DNA of 64,000 bases from Paenibacillus soyae (GTDB lineage Bacteria; Bacillota; Bacilli; Paenibacillales; Paenibacillaceae): NCBI RefSeq assembly GCF_024623455.1, contig NZ_JANIPJ010000007.1, positions 62,001 through 126,000 on the forward strand, written 5' to 3'. A model generated the notes under the pieces. That model worked only from the letters and a program-made list of their open reading frames with translations, was not told the DNA's origin and made no database searches. The translations under genes and the position numbers were made by a program. Shown here piece by piece: positions 42,963 to 52,092 of this stretch (position 1 is its first letter; each line of letters begins with the position of its first letter).

Positions 42963-45900
42963 TTATTCCTGGGTTTCCTGGGCGGCCAGCTCCTCAACCT
43001 CGGCAGCAGTCAGCACGCCTTCGTAGACGCGCAGCTCATCGAGCATGCCTTTGAACGGCGTATCCCAATAGTTAACGCCTAGACTGAAGGTGCCGTTACT
43101 GGTCGTGAACAGATCCGGGAAGTCCGTTCCGGAGTATTTCTCTTCGCCGTTCACGTAGAGCTTCAGCTCGCCGTTATGGACGGTGAGAGCTACATGCGTC
43201 CATGTATCAATTGAAGTTGCGACTGCGGTACGAGCATTGTACCAATTGCCCCCATTGTTAGACCATAGCGTGAGATCAACGGGGACTTCTTCGTTGCCCC
43301 TCGGCAGCAAGCTGATCCAATTCGCATCGGTTCGTGCTCCGAAGAAGGCGGTCGTGTGTCTGTTCAGCTCACTAGGCTTCATCCACAAGGAGATGGAATA
43401 ATCTCTTGTCTTAATCAGGCCGCTCGGAAGCACGACGCCGGAAGCGCCGTCGAATATGGCGGCTTGACCTTGAACGCCATTCTCGGCGTCAGCGTAAGTC
43501 ATTTGACCTTTGTTCGCCTCGTTAATCGTGCCTCCGACTATCGTCCCCGCACCAAACCTTTCAGTTGTATCCTCAAGATTGCCCTCAAAAGAATATTGCG
43601 CCGTCAGCTGAGCGGTCGTATCCTCTTCGCCTGGAACAAGCTCGCCGGCAAGCTTTCTTACAACCGGCGCGGAGATCGGCACATTGTATATCCGCAATTC
43701 GTCGATCTTGCCGTTGAACGGCGTATCCCAGTAGTTGACGCCAAGACCGAATGTGCCGTTTTCGTTCGTGAACACATTCGGGAAGTTCGCTCCCGCATAT
43801 TTCTGAACGCCGTCCACGTATACAAGGACTTGGCCTTGATCGACCGTAAAGGCGATATGATGCCATTCCTTCGCCCGGTGGCGAAGACCTGTCGTGGCGT
43901 CATACCAGGTGCCGCTGCCCGACCACAGCATCGTATTGTTATCCCATGACTGCGGCACGAGGCTTATCCAGCTATTGTTCGTCTGGGCTCCGAAGAAGGC
44001 GGTCGTAAATTGCGTGTATTGCTCGGGATTCAGCCACATGGCCACCGAGTAGCGGTTGCTCGCAATCAGTCCGTTTGGCAGCTTGACGCCCGAGCTGCCG
44101 TCGAATACCGCCGATTGGCCGACGACGCCGCTTGCGTACGTAATCGTGCCGCCTTCGTTATTAATAAGGTTGCCGGTTACCGTTCCGTCGCCGAACTTGT
44201 TTTGCGAGTCTTTCAGATTATTTTCGAACGAGTACTTCGCGACAAGACCAACAGCAGGGTCGATTGGCACTACTACAAGGTTGAACGTTTTGGTTGCTGC
44301 TGAGCTGCCTTTCTTGATCGTCGCCGTCAACGTTGCCGTCCGATCATCTTCACCAACCGCAGGCGGATGGATCTCGCCGGAACTGGAAATAACGCTGGCA
44401 TCCGAAGTCGTCCATTGGATCGTCGTTCCGCGCATTCCGGTCGCCGGCAGCGTCAGATCCGACATGACCTTGGTTGTATCGCCGAGCGTAAGCGCTTCTT
44501 GCACCTTCGTTACGATCTCGTTGTCCGATAGCTCCTTCTGCTGAATGCCCCATATCGTTTCGCCAGCTTCCGAGATCGCCGTGAACGTCATCGTATCGCG
44601 CTGCTGGGCCGCATCCCACATCTTGACGAAGACGCCTTCATAGTCCACGCCGTCGATCGTAATGGCCGCCTGGTAATCATTCGAGAGCGACCAGGAGCCC
44701 GTCTCGCTACCCGTAATATCGCCGTTGTTCGACAGGCGGATGGAGACGGAATTCGTGATCGCGCCGGAGTACGCCAGGCCGTGATTCACAAATTTGTAGT
44801 CGCCGTCGATCTCGTTTTTGTTCACTTCCTTGATCGTCTCTCCGCCGTAGCGAAGCGGCGCCGTCACCGGCCAGCCATCCTTGTTCATGAACATCTGATG
44901 GACGCGAAGCTCATGGGCCTCGCCTTGCTGCGGGAAGCGCGCATGGAAGAACAAGAAGTGCTTGTCGCTAGCTTCGTCGTAATAAACCGAGTTATGACCC
45001 GGGGAGACATAACCATATCCGATGCCGGAGCCGGGCTCGCCGATCTCGCGCTGGAACAGGAAGTTGCCGATCAGCTTGTTGCCGTAATCCGTATTCTCGG
45101 CACCTGGAGGAAGAACGGCATCCTTGCCTTCCGTATCGAGATATGGGCCATCCGGGCTGGTGGCTCTGAACTGTCTCATGTTGTAGCCGCCATTAGCAGC
45201 CAGGCCGCCATATGTCACGTTCAGGAAGTAATAGCCCGTTTCCTTGTCGTATACAATGAACGGGCCTTCGCCGGATTTGAAATAGCCGCCGGCGATCTTC
45301 GTACCGAAGTAACGGTCGATCATGCGGCCGTCTTCCGTCGTGCCGTCTTCGCCCGGATATTTCGGCTGGCCGGTCGCCGGATCCAGCTCCAGGACGAATA
45401 TGCCGCCGGACCAAGAGCCGTACGTCATCCACAGCTTGCCGTCCTTATCCTCGAACAGCGTCGCGTCGATCGCGTTCGGATACAGGTTGTTGTTATACGA
45501 GCCGTTTGCGTTGAACCATTGCGCATTCGATTCTGCCAGCGCACCGTCATCAATAAGCGGCTTAATATTCGTGTTCTCCCACTGTTTGTTGATGACGCTG
45601 TTCGTGTCGTAAGCCTCGTTCAGCGTAAAGCCGGAATATATGATGGTATCTACGTATTCATAAGGCCCTTCAATCGATTGCGACACCGCATAGCCGATCG
45701 CGGAACGCATGTAAGTGGAGGAAGCGCTGTAGTAGATCATGTAGGCGCCTTTGGTGCTGTCACCGTTGTCGTAGTCCTTGTTCCAGTATACATCCGGCGC
45801 CCAGACGGAGAAGCCGCCTTTGCTGTCGGAATCATTTTCGCCCGCCCAGTCGAACGAGCCGGCCAGATTCTCAGACAAATTGCCATACAGTACGTTGCCT

Positions 45901-47342
45901 GGCGTCGTGTAGCCGTTCGTGAAGCGCGTCCATTCGGTCAGGTTGGTCGATTTGGCCGCATCGATATGCGAACCGAATACATAATACGTCGAGCCGTCCT
46001 TGATGACGGATGGATCGTGAACCGACACGTTCGTATAGGTTGGAGGCGTCTTACCGCCCGAAGGAGGCGTTGTGACGACTACCGGCGGGGCCGGTTTGTC
46101 TTCGCGAACCAGCTTGCTGTCGTTTGTGCGAATCGTACCTTTGCCGCTCACGGAGATCGGCTCATCGACCTCAATGACGACTTCGTCAATAACGGCCTCT
46201 TCTTCAACGACGAGGGAAGCCTTCTGCTCAAGCAGCAGCTTCTTGATCTGACCGCTGAGGAGCTTAAGCTCCGGCGCCGTCAAAGCTTTTACGTCCACTT
46301 GGTCGAAGCTGCCGACAAGCTGAATCGTCGCCTGGCTTCCAAGCGCTTCGTCCACGACGACTTGCTTGAAGCCAGGACCGTTATCCGATGGTTCCTCCTC
46401 GAGCTTTACCCCGGACAGGACAAACACCTGCTCGACATTCGTAGACCCTGAGGTAACCAAACGGATCTTGCCGTCCTTCTTGTTCACGATAATTTGTTTA
46501 ATGGTCGAATCGCCAAGATGAATCGAGTTTTCGCCGCCGCCCGAAGCGATCACTTCTCCGAGCACGGTCACGCCTTCGAGCGTCACATCTCCTTCGGCAA
46601 TCCCAGGCGCAAGGTACAGGTTACCTTCGATCGTGACATTCTTCAGCGTCGTATCCGCGTGGTTAACGACTATGTTGTCGGCAATCTCCAAATCGGAATA
46701 GATGCCGGATTCATTCAGGATGGTGCCGGCGATATTGTTCAGCATCACGAGCGCTTCGGCTCTAGTGACCGCCTTATTCGCCTTAAACGTGCCGTCGGGA
46801 TAACCGCTGATGTAACCGTCATACACGAGCGTTAGCACGGCGGATTTGCTCCAAGCCGGCAGCTCGTTCAGATCCTTGAGGGAGCTTGCCGATCCTTCAT
46901 TCGCCTTCAGCGCGAATGCTTGCGACAGCATGACCGAAGCCTCTTGACGCGTAACCGCTTGAGACGGGCGGATCGTGCCATCCTCATAACCCTTCAAGTA
47001 GCCGGCAGCAACCGCTTTCATGATGTCGCTATAAAAAGGATCCTGCTTCGGCAGATCGGTGAAGCTGCCCTGCGCTTGATCGACGAACCGGAAGACGCGG
47101 TTCAGCAACGTCACGAATTCCGCTCTTGTCATCGGTTGATTCGGCTTGAAGAGCCCGTTGCCATAGCCTTGAATCAAACCCTGCTCATGCCAAGTCTCGA
47201 ACGCCTGCTGGGCCCAGTGGCCTTGAATATCCGTGCTTATTGAGGCACCGGCGTCGTTACTGCCAGCGGCAAAGCCCGTCCCCGGTACCAGCATGGTTAG
47301 AATGAGACCGCCGGCCGCATATTTTTTTATCTTATGCTTCAT
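42963..47342 (-). CDS. S-layer-anchored GH43 arabinanase-like enzyme with two LamG domains
   Basis: A 1459-residue secreted protein. Layout: signal peptide (1-26), three SLH domains (about 37-80, 97-140, 158-205), a beta-helix-like spacer (about 212-430) of repeats such as NVTIEGNLYLAPG, a Pro/Thr linker, and a GH43 five-blade propeller (about 440-800). The propeller has catalytic Asp in VHDPSVIKDG (about 444), Asp in DATLFEDKDG (about 626) and Glu in GEGPFIVYDK (about 693). A GH43-associated C-terminal beta domain (about 840-925) and an atrophied Ig-like domain (about 940-1020) follow, then two LamG/concanavalin-like domains (about 1034-1245 and 1255-1452) sharing GVNYWDTPF-G. The pattern is that of endo-alpha-1,5-arabinanases tethered to the S-layer. 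The substrate is inferred from the subfamily. Confidence 0.9.
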   Translation of the reverse strand: MKHKIKKYAAGGLILTMLVPGTGFAAGSNDAGASISTDIQGHWAQQAFETWHEQGLIQGYGNGLFKPNQPMTRAEFVTLLNRVFRFVDQAQGSFTDLPKQDPFYSDIMKAVAAGYLKGYEDGTIRPSQAVTRQEASVMLSQAFALKANEGSASSLKDLNELPAWSKSAVLTLVYDGYISGYPDGTFKANKAVTRAEALVMLNNIAGTILNESGIYSDLEIADNIVVNHADTTLKNVTIEGNLYLAPGIAEGDVTLEGVTVLGEVIASGGGENSIHLGDSTIKQIIVNKKDGKIRLVTSGSTNVEQVFVLSGVKLEEEPSDNGPGFKQVVVDEALGSQATIQLVGSFDQVDVKALTAPELKLLSGQIKKLLLEQKASLVVEEEAVIDEVVIEVDEPISVSGKGTIRTNDSKLVREDKPAPPVVVTTPPSGGKTPPTYTNVSVHDPSVIKDGSTYYVFGSHIDAAKSTNLTEWTRFTNGYTTPGNVLYGNLSENLAGSFDWAGENDSDSKGGFSVWAPDVYWNKDYDNGDSTKGAYMIYYSASSTYMRSAIGYAVSQSIEGPYEYVDTIIYSGFTLNEAYDTNSVINKQWENTNIKPLIDDGALAESNAQWFNANGSYNNNLYPNAIDATLFEDKDGKLWMTYGSWSGGIFVLELDPATGQPKYPGEDGTTEDGRMIDRYFGTKIAGGYFKSGEGPFIVYDKETGYYFLNVTYGGLAANGGYNMRQFRATSPDGPYLDTEGKDAVLPPGAENTDYGNKLIGNFLFQREIGEPGSGIGYGYVSPGHNSVYYDEASDKHFLFFHARFPQQGEAHELRVHQMFMNKDGWPVTAPLRYGGETIKEVNKNEIDGDYKFVNHGLAYSGAITNSVSIRLSNNGDITGSETGSWSLSNDYQAAITIDGVDYEGVFVKMWDAAQQRDTMTFTAISEAGETIWGIQQKELSDNEIVTKVQEALTLGDTTKVMSDLTLPATGMRGTTIQWTTSDASVISSSGEIHPPAVGEDDRTATLTATIKKGSSAATKTFNLVVVPIDPAVGLVAKYSFENNLKDSQNKFGDGTVTGNLINNEGGTITYASGVVGQSAVFDGSSGVKLPNGLIASNRYSVAMWLNPEQYTQFTTAFFGAQTNNSWISLVPQSWDNNTMLWSGSGTWYDATTGLRHRAKEWHHIAFTVDQGQVLVYVDGVQKYAGANFPNVFTNENGTFGLGVNYWDTPFNGKIDELRIYNVPISAPVVRKLAGELVPGEEDTTAQLTAQYSFEGNLEDTTERFGAGTIVGGTINEANKGQMTYADAENGVQGQAAIFDGASGVVLPSGLIKTRDYSISLWMKPSELNRHTTAFFGARTDANWISLLPRGNEEVPVDLTLWSNNGGNWYNARTAVATSIDTWTHVALTVHNGELKLYVNGEEKYSGTDFPDLFTTSNGTFSLGVNYWDTPFKGMLDELRVYEGVLTAAEVEELAAQETQE

Positions 47343-47370
47343 TTCTCTTACATCCTCCTCAAAAGTTGCT

Positions 47371-47388
47371 TCATGTCCATGGACATGA
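47371..47388. other. Perfect 18-bp palindrome in the GH43 leader
   Basis: TCATGTCCATGGACATGA is fully self-complementary and lies 29 bases upstream of the GH43 start codon, inside the predicted leader. It could be a dimer-binding site; a hairpin in RNA would have no free loop unless pairs open. Confidence 0.5.
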
Positions 47389-47473
47389 TCTTAAACCGTT
47401 GTCTCTTCACCTCCGAACTAATATTTCGCTGGACAAACCATCTTTCATAAAAGTATGAATTAATAAACATTCA

Positions 47474-47518
47474 TATTGACGTCCATAGTTTAACGCTTAC
47501 ATTGGTAAAACGTCAATA
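47474..47518 (-). promoter_or_regulatory. Promoter of the GH43 gene with cre-like site and flanking inverted repeat
   Basis: On the minus strand TTGACG (47516-47511), an 18-base spacer and TAAACT (47492-47487) form a promoter. A cre-like sequence (47487-47502, 14 of 16) fills the spacer and -10. The arms TATTGACGT (47474-47482) and ACGTCAATA (47510-47518), perfect inverted repeats, flank the whole promoter. The rest of the gene-free interval 47343-47809 shows only AT-rich sequence and the palindrome described separately. Confidence 0.6.
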
Positions 47519-47809
47519 TTTACTTTTACATTAATTTTAAAACTTTTATTTCGTGTTTTTGTTAACTAATGATATGAGACTGCTGGGGGTTGGTCAGGAA
47601 AATAGGATGGTAGTGGTGGAAGAGCTCCGCGAAGTATACTTTATATTTTTATTAACTTTAAATCGTGAGTTTGATGGGGATGGGCCATGAGGAGGAGGCT
47701 GTGTCCATATTTAGACTCTCTAAACATCCCTGCTGAGGAAGGATTTCCCAAGTCGTAGGTCGAATCTACTACTTTAGGGATAGGTTTTGCAGGGAGGGGA
47801 AGGACACAA

Positions 47810-48772
47810 ATGAAGGAACAGTTAATCCGATTTATGCGAATTATTAATCTGGTTCAATCGAGGCCGGGCATTCTGGCCAAGGAACTCGCGCAGCGCTGCG
47901 AGACGACGGAACGAACGATTTATCGGGATCTTGAAGCGCTCAGCGCGATGAACATCCCGATTTCGAATATGGGGCATGGCAAAGGCTACTCGTTTATTAG
48001 CAATTTCTCCATGTACCCGCTGGATTGGACCGAGCAGGAGGCGCTTGCGTTCTCGCTATTGCCTTCCATGCTCGAACCGGTATCGAGCTTAATTCCGGCA
48101 GGCTTTGATTCCGCATACGAGAAGGTTATGGGCACGCATAACCGCGAGAAGAAGCAACGCACGGACATCGTGCAGCATGTCGCGGATATTATTCAGCTCG
48201 GCACGCCCGCTTACCGGGAGGAAGGCCAAAGCTTCTTGTTCGACATTATCCAAGCCGCCTTGTCGGGGCAGACCATACATACCGTCTATTACTCGCAATA
48301 TCGCGACGCGGAGACGGAACGGCTCATCGATCCTTATTACCTGGTACCGAGGGACTATCGTTTCTATGTCATCGGCTTTTGCCATAAAGCGCAGGACATC
48401 CGTACGTTCCGGATCAGCCGGTTCAAGCAGGTCGAAGTGCTGGACCGGACGTTCGACAAGGGCGATTTTAACCTGAAGCAGTATATGAAAAATACTTGGT
48501 CCATCGAACGCGGCAATGAATCGATCCGGTTCAAGGTTCTATTCCGCGGCGATGCTGTCCGGTATGTGAAAGAAGAAGAGATGTTCCTGAAGCCCCGCAT
48601 GACCCAGCGGAAGGATGGCAGTCTTCTGTTCGAGGTGACAGTGAACCACGACCGCGAGCTGCTCAATTGGCTCAGCCAATACGGCCCGGACGCGGAAATT
48701 ATCGAGCCGAAGCATTACCGCGACGTCATGCGGGAGCGGCTGGAGCGGTGGAAGCGGGTTTATGAGACGTGA
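47810..48772 (+). CDS. YafY-family transcriptional regulator (HTH plus WYL domain)
   Basis: A 320-residue protein. Residues about 5-60 are an HTH_11 domain: LVQSRPGILAKELAQRCETTERTIYRDLEAL. Residues about 140-215 form a WYL domain (TVYYSQYRDAETERLIDPYYLVPRDYRFYVIGFCHKAQDIRTFRISRFKQVEVLD, in pieces). A C-terminal WCX extension ends at HYRDVMRERLERW. WYL proteins sense small ligands or nucleic acids and often control sugar or stress genes. It is divergent from the giant GH43 gene across 467 bases, so regulation of that gene is possible. GGGAGGGGAAGG precedes the ATG. Confidence 0.93.
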   Translation: MKEQLIRFMRIINLVQSRPGILAKELAQRCETTERTIYRDLEALSAMNIPISNMGHGKGYSFISNFSMYPLDWTEQEALAFSLLPSMLEPVSSLIPAGFDSAYEKVMGTHNREKKQRTDIVQHVADIIQLGTPAYREEGQSFLFDIIQAALSGQTIHTVYYSQYRDAETERLIDPYYLVPRDYRFYVIGFCHKAQDIRTFRISRFKQVEVLDRTFDKGDFNLKQYMKNTWSIERGNESIRFKVLFRGDAVRYVKEEEMFLKPRMTQRKDGSLLFEVTVNHDRELLNWLSQYGPDAEIIEPKHYRDVMRERLERWKRVYET

Positions 48773-48773
48773 T

Positions 48774-48914
48774 TCAGATTGCGGAGTTGAGCTGGAGAGC
48801 GGCTAGCTTGCCGAACGGATTATTGATTTCTCGGCCTGTGGAATAGACAAGACGGGGCTCGCCAGTCCATTCGAGAGCGGCGTTGTTTTCTTCTAATTGA
48901 AGTCGTCCGAACAT
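48774..48914 (-). CDS. Possible small protein or gene remnant, 46 residues
   Basis: A short minus-strand frame reads MFGRLQLEENNAALEWTGEPRLVYSTGREINNPFGKLAAL and ends just after the YafY stop on the other strand. AGGAGG lies 13 bases upstream of the ATG, a little far. The frame stays open further upstream. No family was recognised. It may be a small unknown protein or the tail of a decayed gene. Nothing else is visible in the 343-base interval 48773-49115 apart from the ribosome site of the next gene. Confidence 0.3.
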   Translation of the reverse strand: MFGRLQLEENNAALEWTGEPRLVYSTGREINNPFGKLAALQLNSAI

Positions 48915-49115
48915 GGACTTGAACAGCCCTCCTAATCGAACATGATGTTTCAAGCATATCATGGGCGATTGACGGGAGGTTGTCATGGAACGGGTGTTCG
49001 GAGTAAACAAAATATTACTTTTTAGGATCTAAAAATAGACTATGGTATAATTCAAGTACTCACGAGATCATGAACATATCTTCTTAGAAGATGATTTCAA
49101 AGGAGGTTAGTCACA

Positions 49116-49685
49116 GTGTCGAAGCCGGATGAAAAGCTGAGGCATACCTATAAAGATTGGTTAACCTGGGACGGGGCATGGGAATTAATAAACGGTAAGG
49201 CTTACAACATGACTCCGGCACCGAATGCGCTCCATCAATTCATCGTCGGAGAGCTGCATTTCGCGCTGCGCACCTACTTTCAGAATAGAAACTGTTATGT
49301 GTTCACTGCCCCGTTTGACGTGTTTTTCAGCGAAAGTGAACAATATGATTCCCCTGACCACATTACGCAGCCGGATCTTTCCGTAGTATGCGACAAAAAC
49401 AAAATTTCCAAAAACGGCTGTCATGGCGCGCCGGCGATGATTATAGAAGTGCTGTCACCCTCGACGGCGTTAAAAGACTTCAATGAAAAATTCAACCTCT
49501 ACCAGAGATATGGCGTTCAGGAATATTGGATTGTGGATCCCGGCAACAGAACGATACATGTGTACGCCTTGCAGGACGGCGTCTATCAAGTGCGAGAGCT
49601 GTATGTAGAGCAGGATACCGTGCGCTCCATCGTGTTTAATGACTTTCAAGTCTCGATGAGCCAATTGTTTAGTTTGGAAGCGTAA
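49116..49685 (+). CDS. Uma2-family (DUF820) PD-(D/E)xK nuclease-like protein
   Basis: A 189-residue protein starting at GTG behind AAAGGAGGTTAG. The Uma2 pattern is complete: YKDWLTWDGAWELINGKAYNMTPAPNALHQFIVGELHFAL at the start (in pieces), the catalytic Asp in TQPDLSVVCD, Glu in PAMIIEVLSPSTALKD with the Lys of FNEKFNLYQRYGVQEYWIVDP. Uma2 proteins have a restriction-endonuclease-like fold, and are very numerous in cyanobacteria and scattered in Paenibacillus; their biological role is unclear. No transposase or methylase is nearby, so no mobility or restriction function can be argued. Confidence 0.92.
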   Translation: MSKPDEKLRHTYKDWLTWDGAWELINGKAYNMTPAPNALHQFIVGELHFALRTYFQNRNCYVFTAPFDVFFSESEQYDSPDHITQPDLSVVCDKNKISKNGCHGAPAMIIEVLSPSTALKDFNEKFNLYQRYGVQEYWIVDPGNRTIHVYALQDGVYQVRELYVEQDTVRSIVFNDFQVSMSQLFSLEA

Positions 49686-49713
49686 CATCGATGTGAATTA
49701 GTAAAATACCAAC

Positions 49714-49751
49714 AGCCCCCTCCGCAATCCCAATTGCAGAGGGGGCCTTTC
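49714..49751. terminator. Bidirectional terminator
   Basis: GCCCCCTCCGCAA / TTGCAGAGGGGGC around TCCCAA, between the convergent Uma2 and pectate lyase genes. Confidence 0.87.
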
Positions 49752-49793
49752 TTTACAGGCAGATGAAAATAGCTTAGCTCATGCTCCTCCTAC

Positions 49794-51731
49794 CTACTCA
49801 TCCACCGCCCCAATATCTGTCCCCGACGGCGTACCCGCCCCAATTAAATCACTGCCGGACGCCAGCTTCAGGAAGTTCCCGAGGTTCGGCGAGCCGTCCG
49901 CGTTGCGGGTGAGCGAAGGCGTCAGGCTGACGAAGTCGGCATCGGAGGCCAATAGGCCGCCAGCATTCGTGCTATTGTTGTTCTTCCACCAGACGTTGCT
50001 GCCGCTTACGTCGGTGCCGCTTGTTTTGTCGCTGGAGCTGCCTTGGTAGGACAGGTTGTTCTTGAACTGATGGGTTCCCGAGTCAAAGGCGAAGTTGCTT
50101 TGCCCGTTGTCGAAGGAGGTATTGTTCGTCATCTCGATCGAGCCGGGATTGCTGTTGAACGTGAAGCCGTGCTTTTTGTTCTGGTAGGCGTAGGAGTTCC
50201 GCACGATATGGTTGACCGCGATTTTTTCGCCGCCCAGCTTGAAGCCGTTGCCGTCGCTGTTGCTGGTCGTGCTGCCGGAGGAGGTCTGGCCGTTGTGATG
50301 GGCGATGCTGTTCAGGATGGTGACGGGACCGATCGCCCCGGTATCCGACTTGGTATACAGATCCCAGCCGTCGTCGGTGTTGTAAGCGGCGATGCACCCG
50401 TCGAAGACGTTGCCGTCTCCGGTGGTCAGCTTGGCCGCGAAGCCGTCGGCGTCTTCGCCGTTGTCGGGGTCGAAGTTATCATGCGAGTAAGTATTCACGA
50501 CGGCATTGTGTGCCGGCCATTCGCTCTTTGCGGCCGTGGACGCGTATCTGCCTAGCTGCACGCCGGTATCCCGGTTGTGATGGACATCGAGATTTTCCAG
50601 CCGGTTATAGCTGCCGGCAACGAAGATGCCGTTATCTGCGGCGCCTTTGATCTCAAGGCCTTTGATGACCCAGTAGTTACCGTTCACTTGAATGCCGCGC
50701 GCGTTCTGGGAAACGTCGGACGCGTTATACGGCTGGGAGGAGAAGTCGAGAATCGGCTTTTCGGAGCCGTAAGCCTGAAGCGTCTTCTTCGCGCTGCTCG
50801 TTCCGCTGTTCGCGCGGTCGATCGTCACTTGGCTGGCATACGAATACGTGCCTCCGCGCATGTAGATCGTGCCGCCGGGCGCGACTCTCGCAATAGCGGA
50901 TGAGAGCGTGGTCGGGCTGCTCAGCGTGCCGGCATTGCTATCCGACCCGTTCGGAGCGACATAGATGGCGCCCGTAACAGGAGGCGGCGGAGTTGGCGTC
51001 GGCGAGACGGTTGGTTCCGCTGTCGGTGTCGGAGCCGGCGTTGTTGTAGGCGTCGGCGTTGGAGTTGGAGCTACCGTAGGTACAGGAGTTGGCGTCGGCG
51101 AAGGCGATGGGGATCCCGACAGGTCCTCCACGCTGATGTCATCGAATTTGGAGACGGTTTTGAAGGCGACCAAGCCGATCCCGCCGGATGACAGGCTGGA
51201 ATCGTTGGCTGTCAGCTCCAGCTGGCCGTTCACGTACATGCTAAGCGCCGAACCGTTCAGCTCCAGCTTGACGGTGTACCAGGTGCCGGAAGACAACGCA
51301 TAGCTCTTGGTGGCAAGCGTCGTGCTCGAGCCTCCCACCTTCTTGCGGATTTCCAGCTTGCCGCCGCTGCTGTTGTAGAGGGAAGCGGCGTAATAGTTGT
51401 TGCCGTCCTGGTAACGACCCGCGACGTACGTGCGGTTGGAGCCGTTCCAGTTGTCCACCTTCACTTTGGCCTGGACGCTGTAGTCCGTCCAAGACTGGCT
51501 GCCCGCGGAAGAGCGGCCTTCGCTCGTGCTGGATTGATAATAGACGGGGGAGCCGCTGTCCGTGACGACGGACCAATTGCCGTACTGCGTGGTCCATCCG
51601 TCGGCCGCGCCGTCATTGAACGTATCCGAGAATATGCCGGCGGCGGAAACTTGCTGAAAGACAAGCAGACCGGCGATAGCGGAGACGGCGGCGGTAGTGG
51701 CAAGCGCTTTCAATTTCGATCGGGATGACAT
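49794..51731 (-). CDS. Secreted pectate lyase, PL9-type right-handed beta-helix
   Basis: A 645-residue protein. Signal peptide about 1-30 ends QQVSA-AG. A lectin-like jelly-roll domain (about 32-208) has DTFNDGAADGWTTQYGNWSV and KLELNGSALSMYVNGQLEL, then a Pro-Thr-Ser repeat linker (about 210-255). A beta-helix (about 258-640) opens IYVAPNGSDSNAGTLSSPTTLSSA. The segment GEDADGFAAKLTTGDGNVFDGC, with DDGWDLYTK after it, matches PL9 enzymes; Lys about 434 is the expected catalytic base and the Asp cluster the calcium site. It should cleave polygalacturonate outside the cell by beta-elimination. AAAAGGAGG precedes the ATG. Confidence 0.93.
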   Translation of the reverse strand: MSSRSKLKALATTAAVSAIAGLLVFQQVSAAGIFSDTFNDGAADGWTTQYGNWSVVTDSGSPVYYQSSTSEGRSSAGSQSWTDYSVQAKVKVDNWNGSNRTYVAGRYQDGNNYYAASLYNSSGGKLEIRKKVGGSSTTLATKSYALSSGTWYTVKLELNGSALSMYVNGQLELTANDSSLSSGGIGLVAFKTVSKFDDISVEDLSGSPSPSPTPTPVPTVAPTPTPTPTTTPAPTPTAEPTVSPTPTPPPPVTGAIYVAPNGSDSNAGTLSSPTTLSSAIARVAPGGTIYMRGGTYSYASQVTIDRANSGTSSAKKTLQAYGSEKPILDFSSQPYNASDVSQNARGIQVNGNYWVIKGLEIKGAADNGIFVAGSYNRLENLDVHHNRDTGVQLGRYASTAAKSEWPAHNAVVNTYSHDNFDPDNGEDADGFAAKLTTGDGNVFDGCIAAYNTDDGWDLYTKSDTGAIGPVTILNSIAHHNGQTSSGSTTSNSDGNGFKLGGEKIAVNHIVRNSYAYQNKKHGFTFNSNPGSIEMTNNTSFDNGQSNFAFDSGTHQFKNNLSYQGSSSDKTSGTDVSGSNVWWKNNNSTNAGGLLASDADFVSLTPSLTRNADGSPNLGNFLKLASGSDLIGAGTPSGTDIGAVDE

Positions 51732-51915
51732 AAACGAAATTCCTCCTTTTCCATTCTAGAAAAATATGAAGTTAGCGATAATACGAAGTGGCTTCCTCCT
51801 TTCAGCATATAGTGGTCCCGCACTCCTAGGTATAGCCGATCCGGGAGAGGTGCGGCAATAATCATCGCGTTGTGAGTTGGCGGAGCGCGGTTGCTGCGAA
51901 GCTTCGGCGAACGCG

Positions 51916-51947
51916 GATAATCATTTCGTGAGATGATAATCAATTCG
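51916..51947. promoter_or_regulatory. Direct repeats upstream of the pectate lyase gene
   Basis: GATAATCATTTCG (51916) and GATAATCAATTCG (51935) are near-identical direct repeats 19 bases apart, with a looser copy AATAATCATCGCG at 51857. Such spacing suggests a regulator binding on one DNA face. The rest of the gene-free interval 51732-52092 shows no clear promoter. Confidence 0.45.
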
Positions 51948-52092
51948 TAACACCGGTGCGGAGCCTGCGAAAGCCCGCTCTTTTCTTTCAAAAAAAATGC
52001 TAGACTTCCGGTTTGAACGGTTTGAACGCCGCTAGGGCGGGCTATCCTGAGTAATACAAATCCAATACCAGGAACAAGGAAGGGTGGCATAC

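Noticed and set aside
44781..46451. A 556-codon plus-strand frame opposite the GH43 gene
   Set aside because: Antisense to the GH43 domain whose catalytic motifs are clear; composition is that of a mirror frame.
47574..47690. A 38-codon frame (MRLLGVGQENR...) in the GH43-YafY intergenic region
   Set aside because: No ribosome site precedes the ATG and the sequence shows no protein-like pattern.
49116..49685. Uma2 protein as part of a restriction or mobile system
   Set aside because: No methyltransferase, transposase, integrase or terminal repeats are seen nearby, so only the family call is kept.
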